Assembly: GCF_001426565.1 (NCBI RefSeq)
Contig: NZ_LMFA01000001.1
Span: 207,286-271,285 of the forward strand
Direction: 5' to 3'
Source of the DNA: Rhizobium sp. Root482
Lineage (GTDB): Bacteria > Pseudomonadota > Alphaproteobacteria > Rhizobiales > Rhizobiaceae
DNA length: 64,000 nucleotides
Below the pieces are notes generated by a model. That model saw only the letters and a list, made by a program, of their open reading frames with translations. It ran no database searches and was not told the origin of the DNA. A program made the translations under genes and the position numbers. Position 1 is the stretch's first letter, and the number at the start of each line of letters is the position of its first letter. Shown here piece by piece: positions 20,107 through 28,599 of the stretch.

Positions 20107-21042
20107 ATGCAATTGTCGGCCAATTTGCGCGGCGCCGGTTTCATGGGTCTCGCCATGGCAGGCTTCACCTGCAATGACGCCCTCGTCAAGGCGGTCTCCG
20201 GCGTTATGAATGCCGGCCAGATCATGCTGGTGCGCGGCGTCTTCACCTCCCTGCTCGTCCTGTTGCTGGCCCGCCATTTCGGCGCGATGCGCTCCTTTCG
20301 GCTGGTTCTCACCCCGGCCATCGGCCTGCGTGTGCTGGCCGAGGTCAGCGCCTCCATCGCCTATATCTGGGCGCTCGGCCACATGCCGCTTGCCAATGCC
20401 TCGGCGATCCTGCAGGCGCTGCCCCTTGCCGTCACGTTGGGCGCCGCGCTCTTCCTCAGGGAGCCCGTCGGCTGGCGGCGGTGGCTGGCGATCCTTGTCG
20501 GCTTTCTCGGGGTACTGATCGTTTTGCGGCCCGGACCGGAAGGATTTACCTGGGCGGCGGTGTGCGTGCTCGCCTCGGTCGTCTTTGCCGCAACCCGCGA
20601 CCTTTGCACCCGCCGGATCGACCCTGCCGTTCCCTCGCTGTTCATTTCCGTCATCACCGCAACCGCCATCACGCTGACGGGCGCCGTCCTGGTCGTGCCG
20701 CTTGGCGGATGGCAGCCCATGTCCATGGGATCGCTCGGCCTGCTCGCCGGCGCCAGCCTGCTGCTTCTGGTCGGCTACCAGTTCATCGTGCTTGCCATGC
20801 GCAATGGCGAGATCGCCGTCGTCGCGCCGCTGCGCTATACCAGCCTGGTCTGGTCGATCGGCATCGGCATGCTGTTCTTTGCCGAAGAGCCGGATATCTG
20901 GATGATCACCGGCGTTGCCGTCATTATCGGCTCCGGCCTCTACGCCTTTGCGCGGGAAAACAAGCGCCGTACCGCAATCGTGACGCTGCCCGCACCGCCG
21001 GGCGCACCGATGACTTCGCCCGACAAGGGAGACAGGGAATGA
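20107..21042 (+). CDS. EamA/DMT-family transporter
   Basis: 311-residue inner-membrane protein with ten predicted helices in two EamA repeats (drug/metabolite transporter superfamily). Characteristic segments are ALPLAVTLGAALFLREPVGWRR and LRYTSLVWSIGIGMLFFAEEP at matching places in the two halves. Substrate unknown. The ATG at 20107 follows GAAGAG; a longer frame starting at 19963 is not supported. Its stop overlaps the mobA start (ATGA), so the two are translationally coupled. Confidence 0.92.
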   Translation: MQLSANLRGAGFMGLAMAGFTCNDALVKAVSGVMNAGQIMLVRGVFTSLLVLLLARHFGAMRSFRLVLTPAIGLRVLAEVSASIAYIWALGHMPLANASAILQALPLAVTLGAALFLREPVGWRRWLAILVGFLGVLIVLRPGPEGFTWAAVCVLASVVFAATRDLCTRRIDPAVPSLFISVITATAITLTGAVLVVPLGGWQPMSMGSLGLLAGASLLLLVGYQFIVLAMRNGEIAVVAPLRYTSLVWSIGIGMLFFAEEPDIWMITGVAVIIGSGLYAFARENKRRTAIVTLPAPPGAPMTSPDKGDRE

Positions 21043-21695
21043 CACGGGCGCCTGTGCCGAGCTCGACAGCCTTTCCCGGCGTCGTCCTCGCCGGCGGCCG
21101 ATCGTCGCGCATGGGACGTGACAAGGCAAGCCTTTCGCTCGGCGGAACAACGCTGCTCGATCGGGTCATCGCCCGCCTTGCGCCGCAGACGGCCGGGATC
21201 GGCATCAACATGAACGGCGCCCTGCCGCGCAGGAGCGATCCGGCCATCGCCGTTTTTACAGATACGCTTGCCGGCCAGCCGGGGCCGATGGCCGGCGTGC
21301 TTTCGGCGATGCGCCATGCACGCGCCCGTTTCCCGGCCGCCAGCCATGTCGTCACCGTGCCGACGGATACACCGTTCTTTCCCCTCGACCTCGTCGCCCG
21401 ACTGGCCGTTACCGCCCTTCCCGACCGGATTGCATTTGCCAGTTCGGGCGGCGCGCCGCATCCGGTTTTTGCGCTGTGGCCGGTCGAGCTTGCAGACGCG
21501 CTGGAACACTGGCTGTTGACCGACGGCAAGCGCCGTGTGCGCGATTTCATCGAAAGCCGGCCGATGGTCGAGGTCGCCTTTGACCCGGTCGAGACCGCCC
21601 AGGGTCCGGTTGACCCCTTCTTCAATATCAATACGCCGGCCGATCTTGAACGTGCCGAGCGCTGGCTGCCCTTCATCGAGGATCTGGAAAAATGA
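21039..21695 (+). CDS. mobA: molybdenum cofactor guanylyltransferase
   Basis: Attaches GMP to molybdopterin to give the bis-MGD cofactor used by DMSO-reductase-type enzymes. The nucleotidyltransferase loop LAGGRSSRMGRDKASL, the PTDTPFFP metal site and the C-terminal FFNINTPADL are all visible in 218 residues. The start overlaps the preceding transporter stop and the stop overlaps mobB, each by ATGA, giving a tight three-gene operon. Confidence 0.96.
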   Translation: MTRAPVPSSTAFPGVVLAGGRSSRMGRDKASLSLGGTTLLDRVIARLAPQTAGIGINMNGALPRRSDPAIAVFTDTLAGQPGPMAGVLSAMRHARARFPAASHVVTVPTDTPFFPLDLVARLAVTALPDRIAFASSGGAPHPVFALWPVELADALEHWLLTDGKRRVRDFIESRPMVEVAFDPVETAQGPVDPFFNINTPADLERAERWLPFIEDLEK

Positions 21696-22228
21696 CGGTA
21701 CCTCCCGGTCCAAGGGTTTTCGGCATCGCCGGTTGGAAGAACTCCGGCAAGACCGGCCTTGCAGTGCGGCTGGTGACGGAACTGACGCGGCGCGGCTATA
21801 GTGTCTCGACGGTCAAGCACGCCCATCATGATTTCGATATCGACAAGGTCGGCGCCGACAGCTTTCGCCATCGCGAGGCCGGCGCCCATGAAGTCACGAT
21901 CGTGTCCGGCACCCGCTATGCCATCATGCACGAATTGCGCGGCGCGCCGGAGCCGGCCTTTTCGGAAATCCTCGCCCGCCTTGCCCCTTGCGACCTGGTG
22001 TTGATCGAAGGCTACAAGCGCGAACCGATCCCCAAGATCGAGGCCCGGCGCCTGGCCTCCGCCAGGAACGAGCCGCTGGCGCCGACCGATCCCCATATCC
22101 TCGCCATCGCCGCCGACCATCCCGTCGCCGACACGGGCCTTAAGCTCTTCGATCTGGACGATACCGTTGCGATCGCCGATTTCGTCGAACGCATCACCGG
22201 CCTGTCGCGACAGCAACCAGCGACATAA
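21692..22228 (+). CDS. mobB: molybdopterin-guanine dinucleotide biosynthesis protein B
   Basis: GTP-binding accessory protein of bis-MGD cofactor synthesis, partner of MobA. The P-loop GWKNSGKT is at residues ~14-21, followed by STVKHAHHDFDIDKVGADSF and the DLVLIEGYKREP segment typical of MobB. 178 residues, last gene of the operon, followed at once by a strong terminator. Confidence 0.96.
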   Translation: MTVPPGPRVFGIAGWKNSGKTGLAVRLVTELTRRGYSVSTVKHAHHDFDIDKVGADSFRHREAGAHEVTIVSGTRYAIMHELRGAPEPAFSEILARLAPCDLVLIEGYKREPIPKIEARRLASARNEPLAPTDPHILAIAADHPVADTGLKLFDLDDTVAIADFVERITGLSRQQPAT

Positions 22229-22231
22229 CGC

Positions 22232-22263
22232 AAACGGCCCGGAGCATGCTCCGGGCCGTTTTT
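22232..22263 (+). terminator. rho-independent terminator after mobB
   Basis: A perfectly self-complementary stem, ACGGCCCGGAGC with GCTCCGGGCCGT, followed by five T. It lies four bases after the mobB stop. Confidence 0.9.
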
Positions 22264-22283
22264 CTTGATCTGGCTTTAGCGCG

Positions 22284-24350
22284 TCAGTTCTGCGCGACCG
22301 GGCGCACCAGCGGTGTTACGCGCCGGATGGTGACGCGGCGGTTCTCCTGCTCAGCCTCCGGCGTGCGCACCTTCAGGAAGCGTTCGCCATAACCCTGGGT
22401 CACGAGGTTTTCAGCCGGGATGTCATAAACCTCCGTCAGAAGCGAGGCGACCGATTCGGCGCGTTCGTCGGAGAGGACGAGGTTGGGCTGGTCACCGCCC
22501 ACCGCATCCGTATGGCCTTCAATCAGGAAGGTCTCGCCCGGATCCTTGTCGATCACTTCCAGCATGGCGTCGGCGACCTTGCGCAGGGTCTTGGCCTGCG
22601 ACAGCGGCACTTCCGCACTGTTGGTGGCGAAAGTGATCGTATCGAGGTCGATACGGCGCACCTTGTCACGGATACGCGCCGAACTCCTGACTTCATCGAT
22701 CGTGTAGACACGCTCGACCTGCTCCACCGGCGGCTCGGCCAGGAAGTCGTAATAGTCGCGGTCGGGCTGGCTGGAGGTATCGATGATATAGTCCTGGACC
22801 GGCACGCGCAGGCGCATCGGCGGCAGGTCCTGCCCGACATCGTAGGCCGGCGGCCGCGGACCATCATCGCTCTCGGGCGCATAGATCATCACATATTCGC
22901 GACCGTCCCGGTCGATGCGCGAACGCTGGACGATATCGCCGTAGCGATTATAGATCGTCACGATCTGGACACCATTTCTGCGCTCGATGGTCTCGCGGGT
23001 CCGGCCGCGGGAGAGTTCCTCGTAGAAACTCCGTTCGGCATTGCGGCGAAGACGCGGACGATCGTCGCCGCGCACGATAATCCGGTCGCCGAAATCGAGC
23101 ACCACCCGATCGTCGCCCGTCTCGTCGATCCGCGGACGACGGCGGTCATTGCCGGTAAAGGCGTCGATCAGGTCGGGAATGCCGAATTCCGGCGCCCTCT
23201 CGACACGGCGGCCGTCTTCCTTGATGGCAGCCCTGATCTCGTCCTCGCTCGGGCGACGGTCGCGGCGACGCGACTGCGCCTCGGCGTCACTCTTCGGAAC
23301 CTCGACATTCTCGTCGTCGGCGCGCATGCGTTCGCGCTGCTTGCGCCGCTTTTCGCGGGCCTCACCGCCACTCGCATTGTCGGCATCCTTGTCGCTGTCG
23401 AGAACGGCCGCGCCGTTTTCGACCGGCAGAACGACGGTCTCGTCGCTCTTGGCCGGATCGCGGGCGATCTCCTGCTTCTCTTCCTTTGTGCGGGTATCGA
23501 CGATCTCCGGAACCGGTTCGCGACGGTCGCGCGGCTTGCGAGGCGTATCGGCATCAGCGTCGCCATCGAGCGCCGGACGCAATTCGCCGTCTTCCGCCGG
23601 CTGTTCGGTCTGCTGCTCGCCCTGTTCCTTGGCCTTTCCTTCGGCGCGCGCCCGATCTTCCTCGGCCTTGCGGGCCGCCTCGTCATCGCCGGACGGCTGC
23701 GCCTCTTCGGTCTGCTGTTCTTCCGTCTGCTGGGCCTTCTTGCGGCGCTCGGCGCGTGCCTTGGCCCGCTCTTCGGCCGCCTTTGCCGCCTCATCGTCAG
23801 CGCTCGGCTGAACCTCTTCCGGCTTCGGCTCGGCCTGGTCGGCGTCCTGCTTGCTCTTCTTGCGCTCGGCACGGGCCTTGGCCCTTTCCTCGGCGGCCTT
23901 GGCTGCCTCGTCATCGCCGCTCGGTTGGGCCTGGTCCTGCTGCGGCTCCTCAGCCTGCTTCTGCTCGGCCTCCTGCTCGCGCTTCTTGCGACGCTCGGAA
24001 CGGCTCGGCTGTTCTTCCTCGGCCGGCTGGGCGTCCTGCTGCGGCTGTTCCTCCTGCTGCTCGGCATCCTGGCGTTGCTTACGGCGCTCGGAACGGCTCG
24101 GCTGTTCTTCCTCGGCCGCCGGCTGCTCCTGCTGCGGCGCCTGCTGCTCTTCCGCCTGTTCGCTCTTCTTGCGCTTCTTGCGCAGCAATTCCTCGGGCAC
24201 GGCTTCGCCGCCGTCCGGCTGGGCAATACCCTGTTCCTGCGCAACCTCGAAAGGCTTGGTCAGGCTGTCGGCCAGCGCCGGCGTGATGGCGACCGATATC
24301 GACAGCACAGGCAGTGCCACGGTCGCAAAAAGCTTGGATCGGATGGTCAT
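22284..24350 (-). CDS. OmpA-family protein with long charged repeat region
   Basis: 688-residue exported protein. A signal peptide (residues 1-27, cleaved after PALA) is followed by ~220 residues very rich in Q, E, K, R and A, built from near-identical blocks (see the repeat entry), then an uncharacterised central region, and an OmpA C-terminal peptidoglycan-binding domain at ~568-680 (FATNSAEV; EGHTDAVG; SDERAESV). It probably links the outer membrane or periplasm to the cell wall; the repeat part is likely an extended coil spanning the periplasm. The strand opposite is open for 666 codons, an effect of codon bias rather than a gene. Confidence 0.9.
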   Translation of the reverse strand: MTIRSKLFATVALPVLSISVAITPALADSLTKPFEVAQEQGIAQPDGGEAVPEELLRKKRKKSEQAEEQQAPQQEQPAAEEEQPSRSERRKQRQDAEQQEEQPQQDAQPAEEEQPSRSERRKKREQEAEQKQAEEPQQDQAQPSGDDEAAKAAEERAKARAERKKSKQDADQAEPKPEEVQPSADDEAAKAAEERAKARAERRKKAQQTEEQQTEEAQPSGDDEAARKAEEDRARAEGKAKEQGEQQTEQPAEDGELRPALDGDADADTPRKPRDRREPVPEIVDTRTKEEKQEIARDPAKSDETVVLPVENGAAVLDSDKDADNASGGEAREKRRKQRERMRADDENVEVPKSDAEAQSRRRDRRPSEDEIRAAIKEDGRRVERAPEFGIPDLIDAFTGNDRRRPRIDETGDDRVVLDFGDRIIVRGDDRPRLRRNAERSFYEELSRGRTRETIERRNGVQIVTIYNRYGDIVQRSRIDRDGREYVMIYAPESDDGPRPPAYDVGQDLPPMRLRVPVQDYIIDTSSQPDRDYYDFLAEPPVEQVERVYTIDEVRSSARIRDKVRRIDLDTITFATNSAEVPLSQAKTLRKVADAMLEVIDKDPGETFLIEGHTDAVGGDQPNLVLSDERAESVASLLTEVYDIPAENLVTQGYGERFLKVRTPEAEQENRRVTIRRVTPLVRPVAQN
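23631..24116 (-). repeat. tandem charged repeats within the OmpA-family gene
   Basis: Two block types occur in the encoded protein. Type A (AEEEQPSRSERRK) occurs at residues 79-91 and 110-122. Type B (QPSGDDEAAKAAEERAKARA-like, ~23 residues) occurs near 142, 181 and 218. Spacing is 31 residues for A and ~39 and ~37 for B. Such repeats can change in number by slippage. Confidence 0.85.
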
Positions 24351-24702
24351 CTATTCCTCCTTCAGAGGTCCCGTTTCGTGTCTCAACCGATAAGCCGTCC
24401 CGGCGCCTGGCCATCAGGCAAGACCGGGTCTATCGGCTCAGATCAGCATCGACGACTACCGAAACCCGCATTAACTCACGATGAATGTCCTGTTCATCTT
24501 CGCCAGACATAGGCGGCATTGGCGTGACGGCGAGACCCCGCCCCGCGACTGCGACGTTTTTCCCTGGCGCAACCGTGCTTTCCTGTTGATTTTTACATTT
24601 AAAGCGTAGGAATATCGGCGCAGCCCGGACGCAACGACGCCCGGCATTGCGACGCCCGCCAAAAAGCAACAATCCGGGCGTCAGCCAACAGAGAGGATCA
24701 CT
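24351..24702. other. 352-base divergent intergenic region
   Basis: Lies between the OmpA-family gene (minus) and the amino-acid binding protein gene (plus). A short AT-rich stretch around 24585-24620 is a plausible promoter area for the binding protein. No frame, terminator or clear operator was identified. Confidence 0.5.
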
Positions 24703-25485
24703 ATGCGTATTTCAAGACGTCTCGCCACGGTCGCTTCGGCCGCCGTTTTCGCGCTGATGGCCGGCTCTGCCATGGCCGACGGCGAAAAGATCGTCATCGG
24801 CACGGAAGGCGCCTATCCGCCCTTCAACAATCTGGAAGCGGACGGCACGCTGACCGGCTTCGACGTGGACATCGCCAAGGCGCTCTGTGTCGAGATGAAG
24901 GCCGAATGCACCTTCGTCACCCAGGATTGGGACGGCATCATTCCCGCCCTTATCGCCAAGAAGTTCGACGCCATCGTCGCCTCCATGTCGATCACCCCAG
25001 AACGCCTCGAAAAGGTGGATTTCAGCGAGAAATATTACAACACCGGACCGGCGATCGTCGTACCGAAGGATTCGCCGATCACCGACGCGACACCTGAAGG
25101 CATGGCCGGAAAATCGCTCGGCGCCCAGTCCTCGACGACCCATTCCAACTACGCCGAAGCCTATTTCAAGGATTCCGAGCTGAAGCTCTATCCGACGCCG
25201 GACGAATACAAGCTCGACGTCGCCAATGGCCGCGTCGATGCCGTCATCGACGACGTCGTCGTTCTCTCCTCCTGGCTGAAGACCGAGGACGGCGCCTGCT
25301 GCAAGCTCCTGAAGGCGCTGACCCCCGATCCGAAGATCCACGGCGTCGGCGCCGGCATTGCCGTGCGCAAGGGCGACACCGAACTGAAGGCAAAGCTCGA
25401 CGCTGCCATCCAGGCCATCCGCGCCAACGGCAAATACAAGGAAATCAATGACAAATATTTCGAATTCGACGTCTATGGCGGCTGA
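24703..25485 (+). CDS. amino-acid ABC transporter substrate-binding protein
   Basis: Periplasmic receptor of the polar amino acid class (lysine/arginine/ornithine, histidine, octopine or nopaline type). 260 residues with a signal peptide cut after AMA (~residue 25). The ligand-binding hallmarks IGTEGAYPPFN, DGTLTGFDVDIAKAL and FDAIVASMSITPERLEKVDFS are present. Exact ligand cannot be told from sequence. Two permease genes follow after a hairpin; no ATPase gene is in the cluster. Confidence 0.94.
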   Translation: MRISRRLATVASAAVFALMAGSAMADGEKIVIGTEGAYPPFNNLEADGTLTGFDVDIAKALCVEMKAECTFVTQDWDGIIPALIAKKFDAIVASMSITPERLEKVDFSEKYYNTGPAIVVPKDSPITDATPEGMAGKSLGAQSSTTHSNYAEAYFKDSELKLYPTPDEYKLDVANGRVDAVIDDVVVLSSWLKTEDGACCKLLKALTPDPKIHGVGAGIAVRKGDTELKAKLDAAIQAIRANGKYKEINDKYFEFDVYGG

Positions 25486-25544
25486 TTCGAAGGCATCTGA
25501 AATCCGGATATCCTAAAAAGCACCGGCTTATGCCGAAAATGCAG

Positions 25545-25574
25545 TGGCGGAAGGCTTGCCCTTCCGCCATTTTT
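25545..25574 (+). terminator. intercistronic hairpin with T-run after the binding-protein gene
   Basis: TGGCGGAAGG pairs perfectly with CCTTCCGCCA around CTTGC, then five T. It lies 59 bases after the binding-protein stop and before the permeases, so it probably lets only part of the transcription continue, giving more binding protein than permease. Confidence 0.85.
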
Positions 25575-25632
25575 GTCTAACAAGAAAAGCAACAACAAGC
25601 GTTCAATAAGACGCGCGGGGGAAATCTGGTCC

Positions 25633-26436
25633 ATGCAGGCTGCTTTTGCTGCCCTTTCTTCGATTGTGTCCTGGTTCGCGACGATTCTCGATCCACTGTG
25701 CGGCCCGATCGGCCTGTTCCAGCTTCTGCCGGCGGATTCGCTCTTGTCCTGTGGGGATGCGGGCTGGGGCGATGAGATCGCCTACGGGTTCCTCATCACC
25801 GCGAGCCTCGCCATCTGCACACTGCCGGTCGGCCTCATTCTCGGCTTCTTCATCGCGCTTGCGAAACAGTCCGAAGAGAAATCGCTGCGCCTCGCCACCA
25901 ATATTTACACCACCATCTTTCGCGGCCTGCCCGAACTCCTGACGCTGTTCATCATCTATTACGGCCTGCAGATCCTCGCCCAGCGCCTGATGGCGGGTTT
26001 CGGCTATGAGGGGCCGGTCGAGATCAATACCTTCGTCGCCGGCATGGTTGCGCTCGGCGTCGTCTTTTCCGCCTATTGTTCCGAAGTCCTGCTGTCGGCC
26101 TTCAAGGCCATTCCGCGTGGCCAGTACGAGGCCGGCGACGCACTCGGCCTGCATCGCGGCAAGACCATGCGCCTGATCATCCTGCCGCAACTGGTGCGCA
26201 TCGCCCTGCCCGGGCTTGGCAATCTCTGGATGATCCTGCTCAAGGATACGGCCCTGGTCTCGATCATCGGTCTTCCGGATATTCTGCGCCAGACCGGCAT
26301 CGCGGCGCGCGTCACCAAGCACGCCTTCGAGTTCTTCTCGCTCGCCTGCCTGCTGTTTCTCGTTCTGGCCATGCTGTCGTCGCTGGTCTTCTCGGCACTG
26401 GAGCGCCGGTCCAATCGTTCGGGGGTCGGACGATGA
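25633..26436 (+). CDS. polar amino-acid ABC transporter permease (first)
   Basis: 267-residue inner-membrane subunit of the HisQ/OccQ type, with ~5 helices. The cytoplasmic EAA loop that docks the ATPase reads AIPRGQYEAGDALGLHRGKTM. I choose ATG at 25633; the frame is open from TTG 25573, but that codon lies inside the T-run of the hairpin before it. The stop overlaps the next permease start by ATGA. Confidence 0.93.
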   Translation: MQAAFAALSSIVSWFATILDPLCGPIGLFQLLPADSLLSCGDAGWGDEIAYGFLITASLAICTLPVGLILGFFIALAKQSEEKSLRLATNIYTTIFRGLPELLTLFIIYYGLQILAQRLMAGFGYEGPVEINTFVAGMVALGVVFSAYCSEVLLSAFKAIPRGQYEAGDALGLHRGKTMRLIILPQLVRIALPGLGNLWMILLKDTALVSIIGLPDILRQTGIAARVTKHAFEFFSLACLLFLVLAMLSSLVFSALERRSNRSGVGR

Positions 26437-27263
26437 GCCATCGCGATACCATGCTGCCCGCCCTGCCCGCTCCGCCCGAAGCCGTGCGGCGTTATACCCT
26501 GTCGCGCTTTGTCGGCAGCGTCGCCCTGGGCATTTGGCTCGCCGCCTCCGTCGGCATATTCCTGTTCATCGTCGATAGCTGGAGCGTCGAGAAACTCGTC
26601 AAATACGGGCCGAACTTCATCTCCGGCCTCGGCGTCACCCTGACCCTGGTCTCCATCTCCATCGTGCTCGGCGCCATCCTGTCGCTGCCCATCGCCTATG
26701 GCAGGATGACGAAGAACAAGTGGCTTTCCGCCATCGCCTATGGCTATGTCTATTTCTTCCGTGGGACGCCGCTGATCACCCAGCTCTTCCTGGTCTATTA
26801 CGGTTTCGGCAGTTTTCGTCCCTATCTGGAACAGGTCGGCCTGTGGACGCTGTTCCGCGACGCCTGGTTCTGCGCGCTGTTCACCTTCACGCTCAATACC
26901 GCAGCCTACCAGGCGGAAATCCTGCGCGGCGCCATTCAGAGCGTGCCGCGCGGCCAGCACGAGGCCTCGGCGGCCCTCGGCCTGCCCACGCGCATCGCGT
27001 TCCTGAAGGTCATCCTTCCCCAGGCGATGATCGTCGCGCTCAGGCCCTACGGCAACGAGATCATCCTGATGATCAAGGGTTCGGCCATCGTCGCCATCGT
27101 CACCGTGTTCGACCTGATGGGCGAAACGCGCCGCGCCTTCTCGCGGACCTACGACTTCCAGATGTATCTCTGGGCCGCGGTGCTCTATCTGATCATGGTC
27201 GAGATATTGCGCAATCTCTGGACCTGGATCGAAAACCGCCTGACCCGCCACCTGAAGCGCTAA
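26433..27263 (+). CDS. polar amino-acid ABC transporter permease (second)
   Basis: 276-residue HisM/OccM-type membrane subunit, partner of the preceding permease in a heterodimeric pore. Its EAA loop reads SVPRGQHEASAALGLPTRIAF. Translation is coupled to the upstream gene by ATGA overlap. No ATP-binding subunit follows: after the stop comes a dispersed repeat and then usg. The complex must borrow a HisP-like ATPase from elsewhere in the genome. Confidence 0.93.
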   Translation: MSHRDTMLPALPAPPEAVRRYTLSRFVGSVALGIWLAASVGIFLFIVDSWSVEKLVKYGPNFISGLGVTLTLVSISIVLGAILSLPIAYGRMTKNKWLSAIAYGYVYFFRGTPLITQLFLVYYGFGSFRPYLEQVGLWTLFRDAWFCALFTFTLNTAAYQAEILRGAIQSVPRGQHEASAALGLPTRIAFLKVILPQAMIVALRPYGNEIILMIKGSAIVAIVTVFDLMGETRRAFSRTYDFQMYLWAAVLYLIMVEILRNLWTWIENRLTRHLKR

Positions 27264-27367
27264 AGCAATGTCGCGCAAAAATGTGCGGCGGTTTTGTGAT
27301 AGCGACATGCGCGAAATCAAAGACCTGAAGCGTCGGAAGCGAATCTGAAAGATCGCGACGCGCTTAG
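27261..27367. repeat. probable dispersed rhizobial intergenic repeat
   Basis: A ~107-base block starting at the permease stop. It holds an inverted pair (ATGTCGC at 27268-27274, GCGACAT at 27302-27308) and ends GATCGCGACGCGCTTA, mirrored by AAGC at its start. From memory, blocks like this recur between genes in Rhizobium-type genomes; only one copy is visible here, so identity as a repeat is inferred. Confidence 0.5.
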
Positions 27368-27515
27368 GCCGTCGCTTGGCAGCACTCATCAAGGCATGCT
27401 GCCAACCCATTGTGTTTTAAAGTTATTTTTTTTATTTCAGGCCGATATTCAGATATGATTAAGCAATTGAGCGCTTCAATTGCAGGGACCATCTTCGACA
27501 AGAATGGGGTCCGAA

Positions 27516-27782
27516 ATGACAAACGAACTCGAACTGCAACTCAAGGGTTATGGCCTGACCACGGCGCAGATTCTCTATCGCATGCCGGATCACCCAAGCC
27601 TGCTGCAATCCTATATCTGGCAGCACTATGATCTGGCGCCGGAATTCCCTGAAATGAAGAGCTTCCTGAAGTTCTGGCAGGAAAAGCTCGATGGGCCGCT
27701 GCATTCGGTGCGCTACATGCACCGCAAGCTGATTTCGGCCTCCGACTGGCGGGCGCTGAAGGGCGAGTTCATCATCAACTGA
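27516..27782 (+). CDS. Usg family protein
   Basis: 88-residue protein of the Usg-like family, found mainly in alphaproteobacteria; function unknown. The conserved core LKGYGLTTAQILYRMPDHP and IWQHYDLAPEFPEM is unmistakable. ATG at 27516 starts MTNELELQL as in relatives. It stands alone, convergent with the SDR gene 24 bases away. No signal or membrane segment. Confidence 0.9.
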   Translation: MTNELELQLKGYGLTTAQILYRMPDHPSLLQSYIWQHYDLAPEFPEMKSFLKFWQEKLDGPLHSVRYMHRKLISASDWRALKGEFIIN

Positions 27783-27806
27783 CGCCTCGCCCCACCGTGC
27801 CGCATG

Positions 27807-28511
27807 TTACACTGAACGGGTGATGCCGCCGTCGATACGGATGTTCTGGCCGGTGATATAGGCGCCGCGATCGGTTGCCAGCAGCGCCACCAGTTCGGCA
27901 ACCTCCTCCGACGTGCCATAGCGCCCCATCGGAATGCGCTGGCGCCGTTCCTCGGTCTCCGGCAGGCTGTCGATGAAGCCGGGCAGGACATTGTTCATGC
28001 GGATATTGTCGCCCGCATATTTGTCGGAAAACAGCTTGGTGAAGGCGGCAAGGCCGGAGCGGAATACGCCCGAAGTCGGAAACAGCGGGTCCGGCTCGAA
28101 GGTCGCATAGGTGGAGATATTGACGATGCTGCCGGATTTCTGCTCCAGCATGATCGGCGTCACCAGCCGCGTCGGGCGCACCACGTTGAGGAAATAGACG
28201 TCCATGCCCTTGTGCCAGTCGTCGTCCGACAGGTCGAGAACAGCCGCGCGTGGGCCATGGCCCGCCGAATTGACCAGCGCATCTACCCTTCCCCATTTTT
28301 GGTAGGCTGCGTCCACCAGCCGCTTCAGGTCGTCGTTCGACTGATTGGAACCGGTCACGCCGATACCGCCAAGCTCCTTTGCCAGCGCCTCCCCCTTGCC
28401 GGAAGAAGAAAGAATGGCGACGCCGTATCCTTCCGCCGCCAGCCTGCGCGCCGCACCGGCCCCCATGCCCGACCCGCCCGCCGTGATGATTGCAACCTTC
28501 TGATCCGTCAT
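27807..28511 (-). CDS. SDR-family protein with substituted catalytic residues
   Basis: 234-residue short-chain dehydrogenase/reductase fold. The nucleotide loop is TAGGSGMGAG (residues 10-19), the NSAG motif is at 81-84 and NNVLPGFIDS follows. At the place of the catalytic YxxxK the sequence is FRSGL (150-154): tyrosine is replaced by phenylalanine and lysine by leucine. It may bind NAD(P) without ordinary SDR chemistry, or use other residues. Close relatives in rhizobia, as far as I recall, share this, so it is probably not a local mutation. Neighbour DUF2270 is upstream on the same strand, 88 bases away. Confidence 0.88.
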   Translation of the reverse strand: MTDQKVAIITAGGSGMGAGAARRLAAEGYGVAILSSSGKGEALAKELGGIGVTGSNQSNDDLKRLVDAAYQKWGRVDALVNSAGHGPRAAVLDLSDDDWHKGMDVYFLNVVRPTRLVTPIMLEQKSGSIVNISTYATFEPDPLFPTSGVFRSGLAAFTKLFSDKYAGDNIRMNNVLPGFIDSLPETEERRQRIPMGRYGTSEEVAELVALLATDRGAYITGQNIRIDGGITRSV

Positions 28512-28599
28512 CTTTGTCTGCTCCTGTCGAAAGAAGCGATCAAAGCAGCCGCGGACGACAATCGCAAACGAGAAATCCTGTATCTGCCATCAGCAGCCC

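Noticed and set aside
22512..24512. 666-codon plus-strand frame opposite the OmpA-family gene, leucine-rich
   Set aside because: It is the antisense of a GC-rich, repeat-coding gene; the minus strand has a signal peptide, OmpA domain and correct start, so this frame is a by-product of codon bias.
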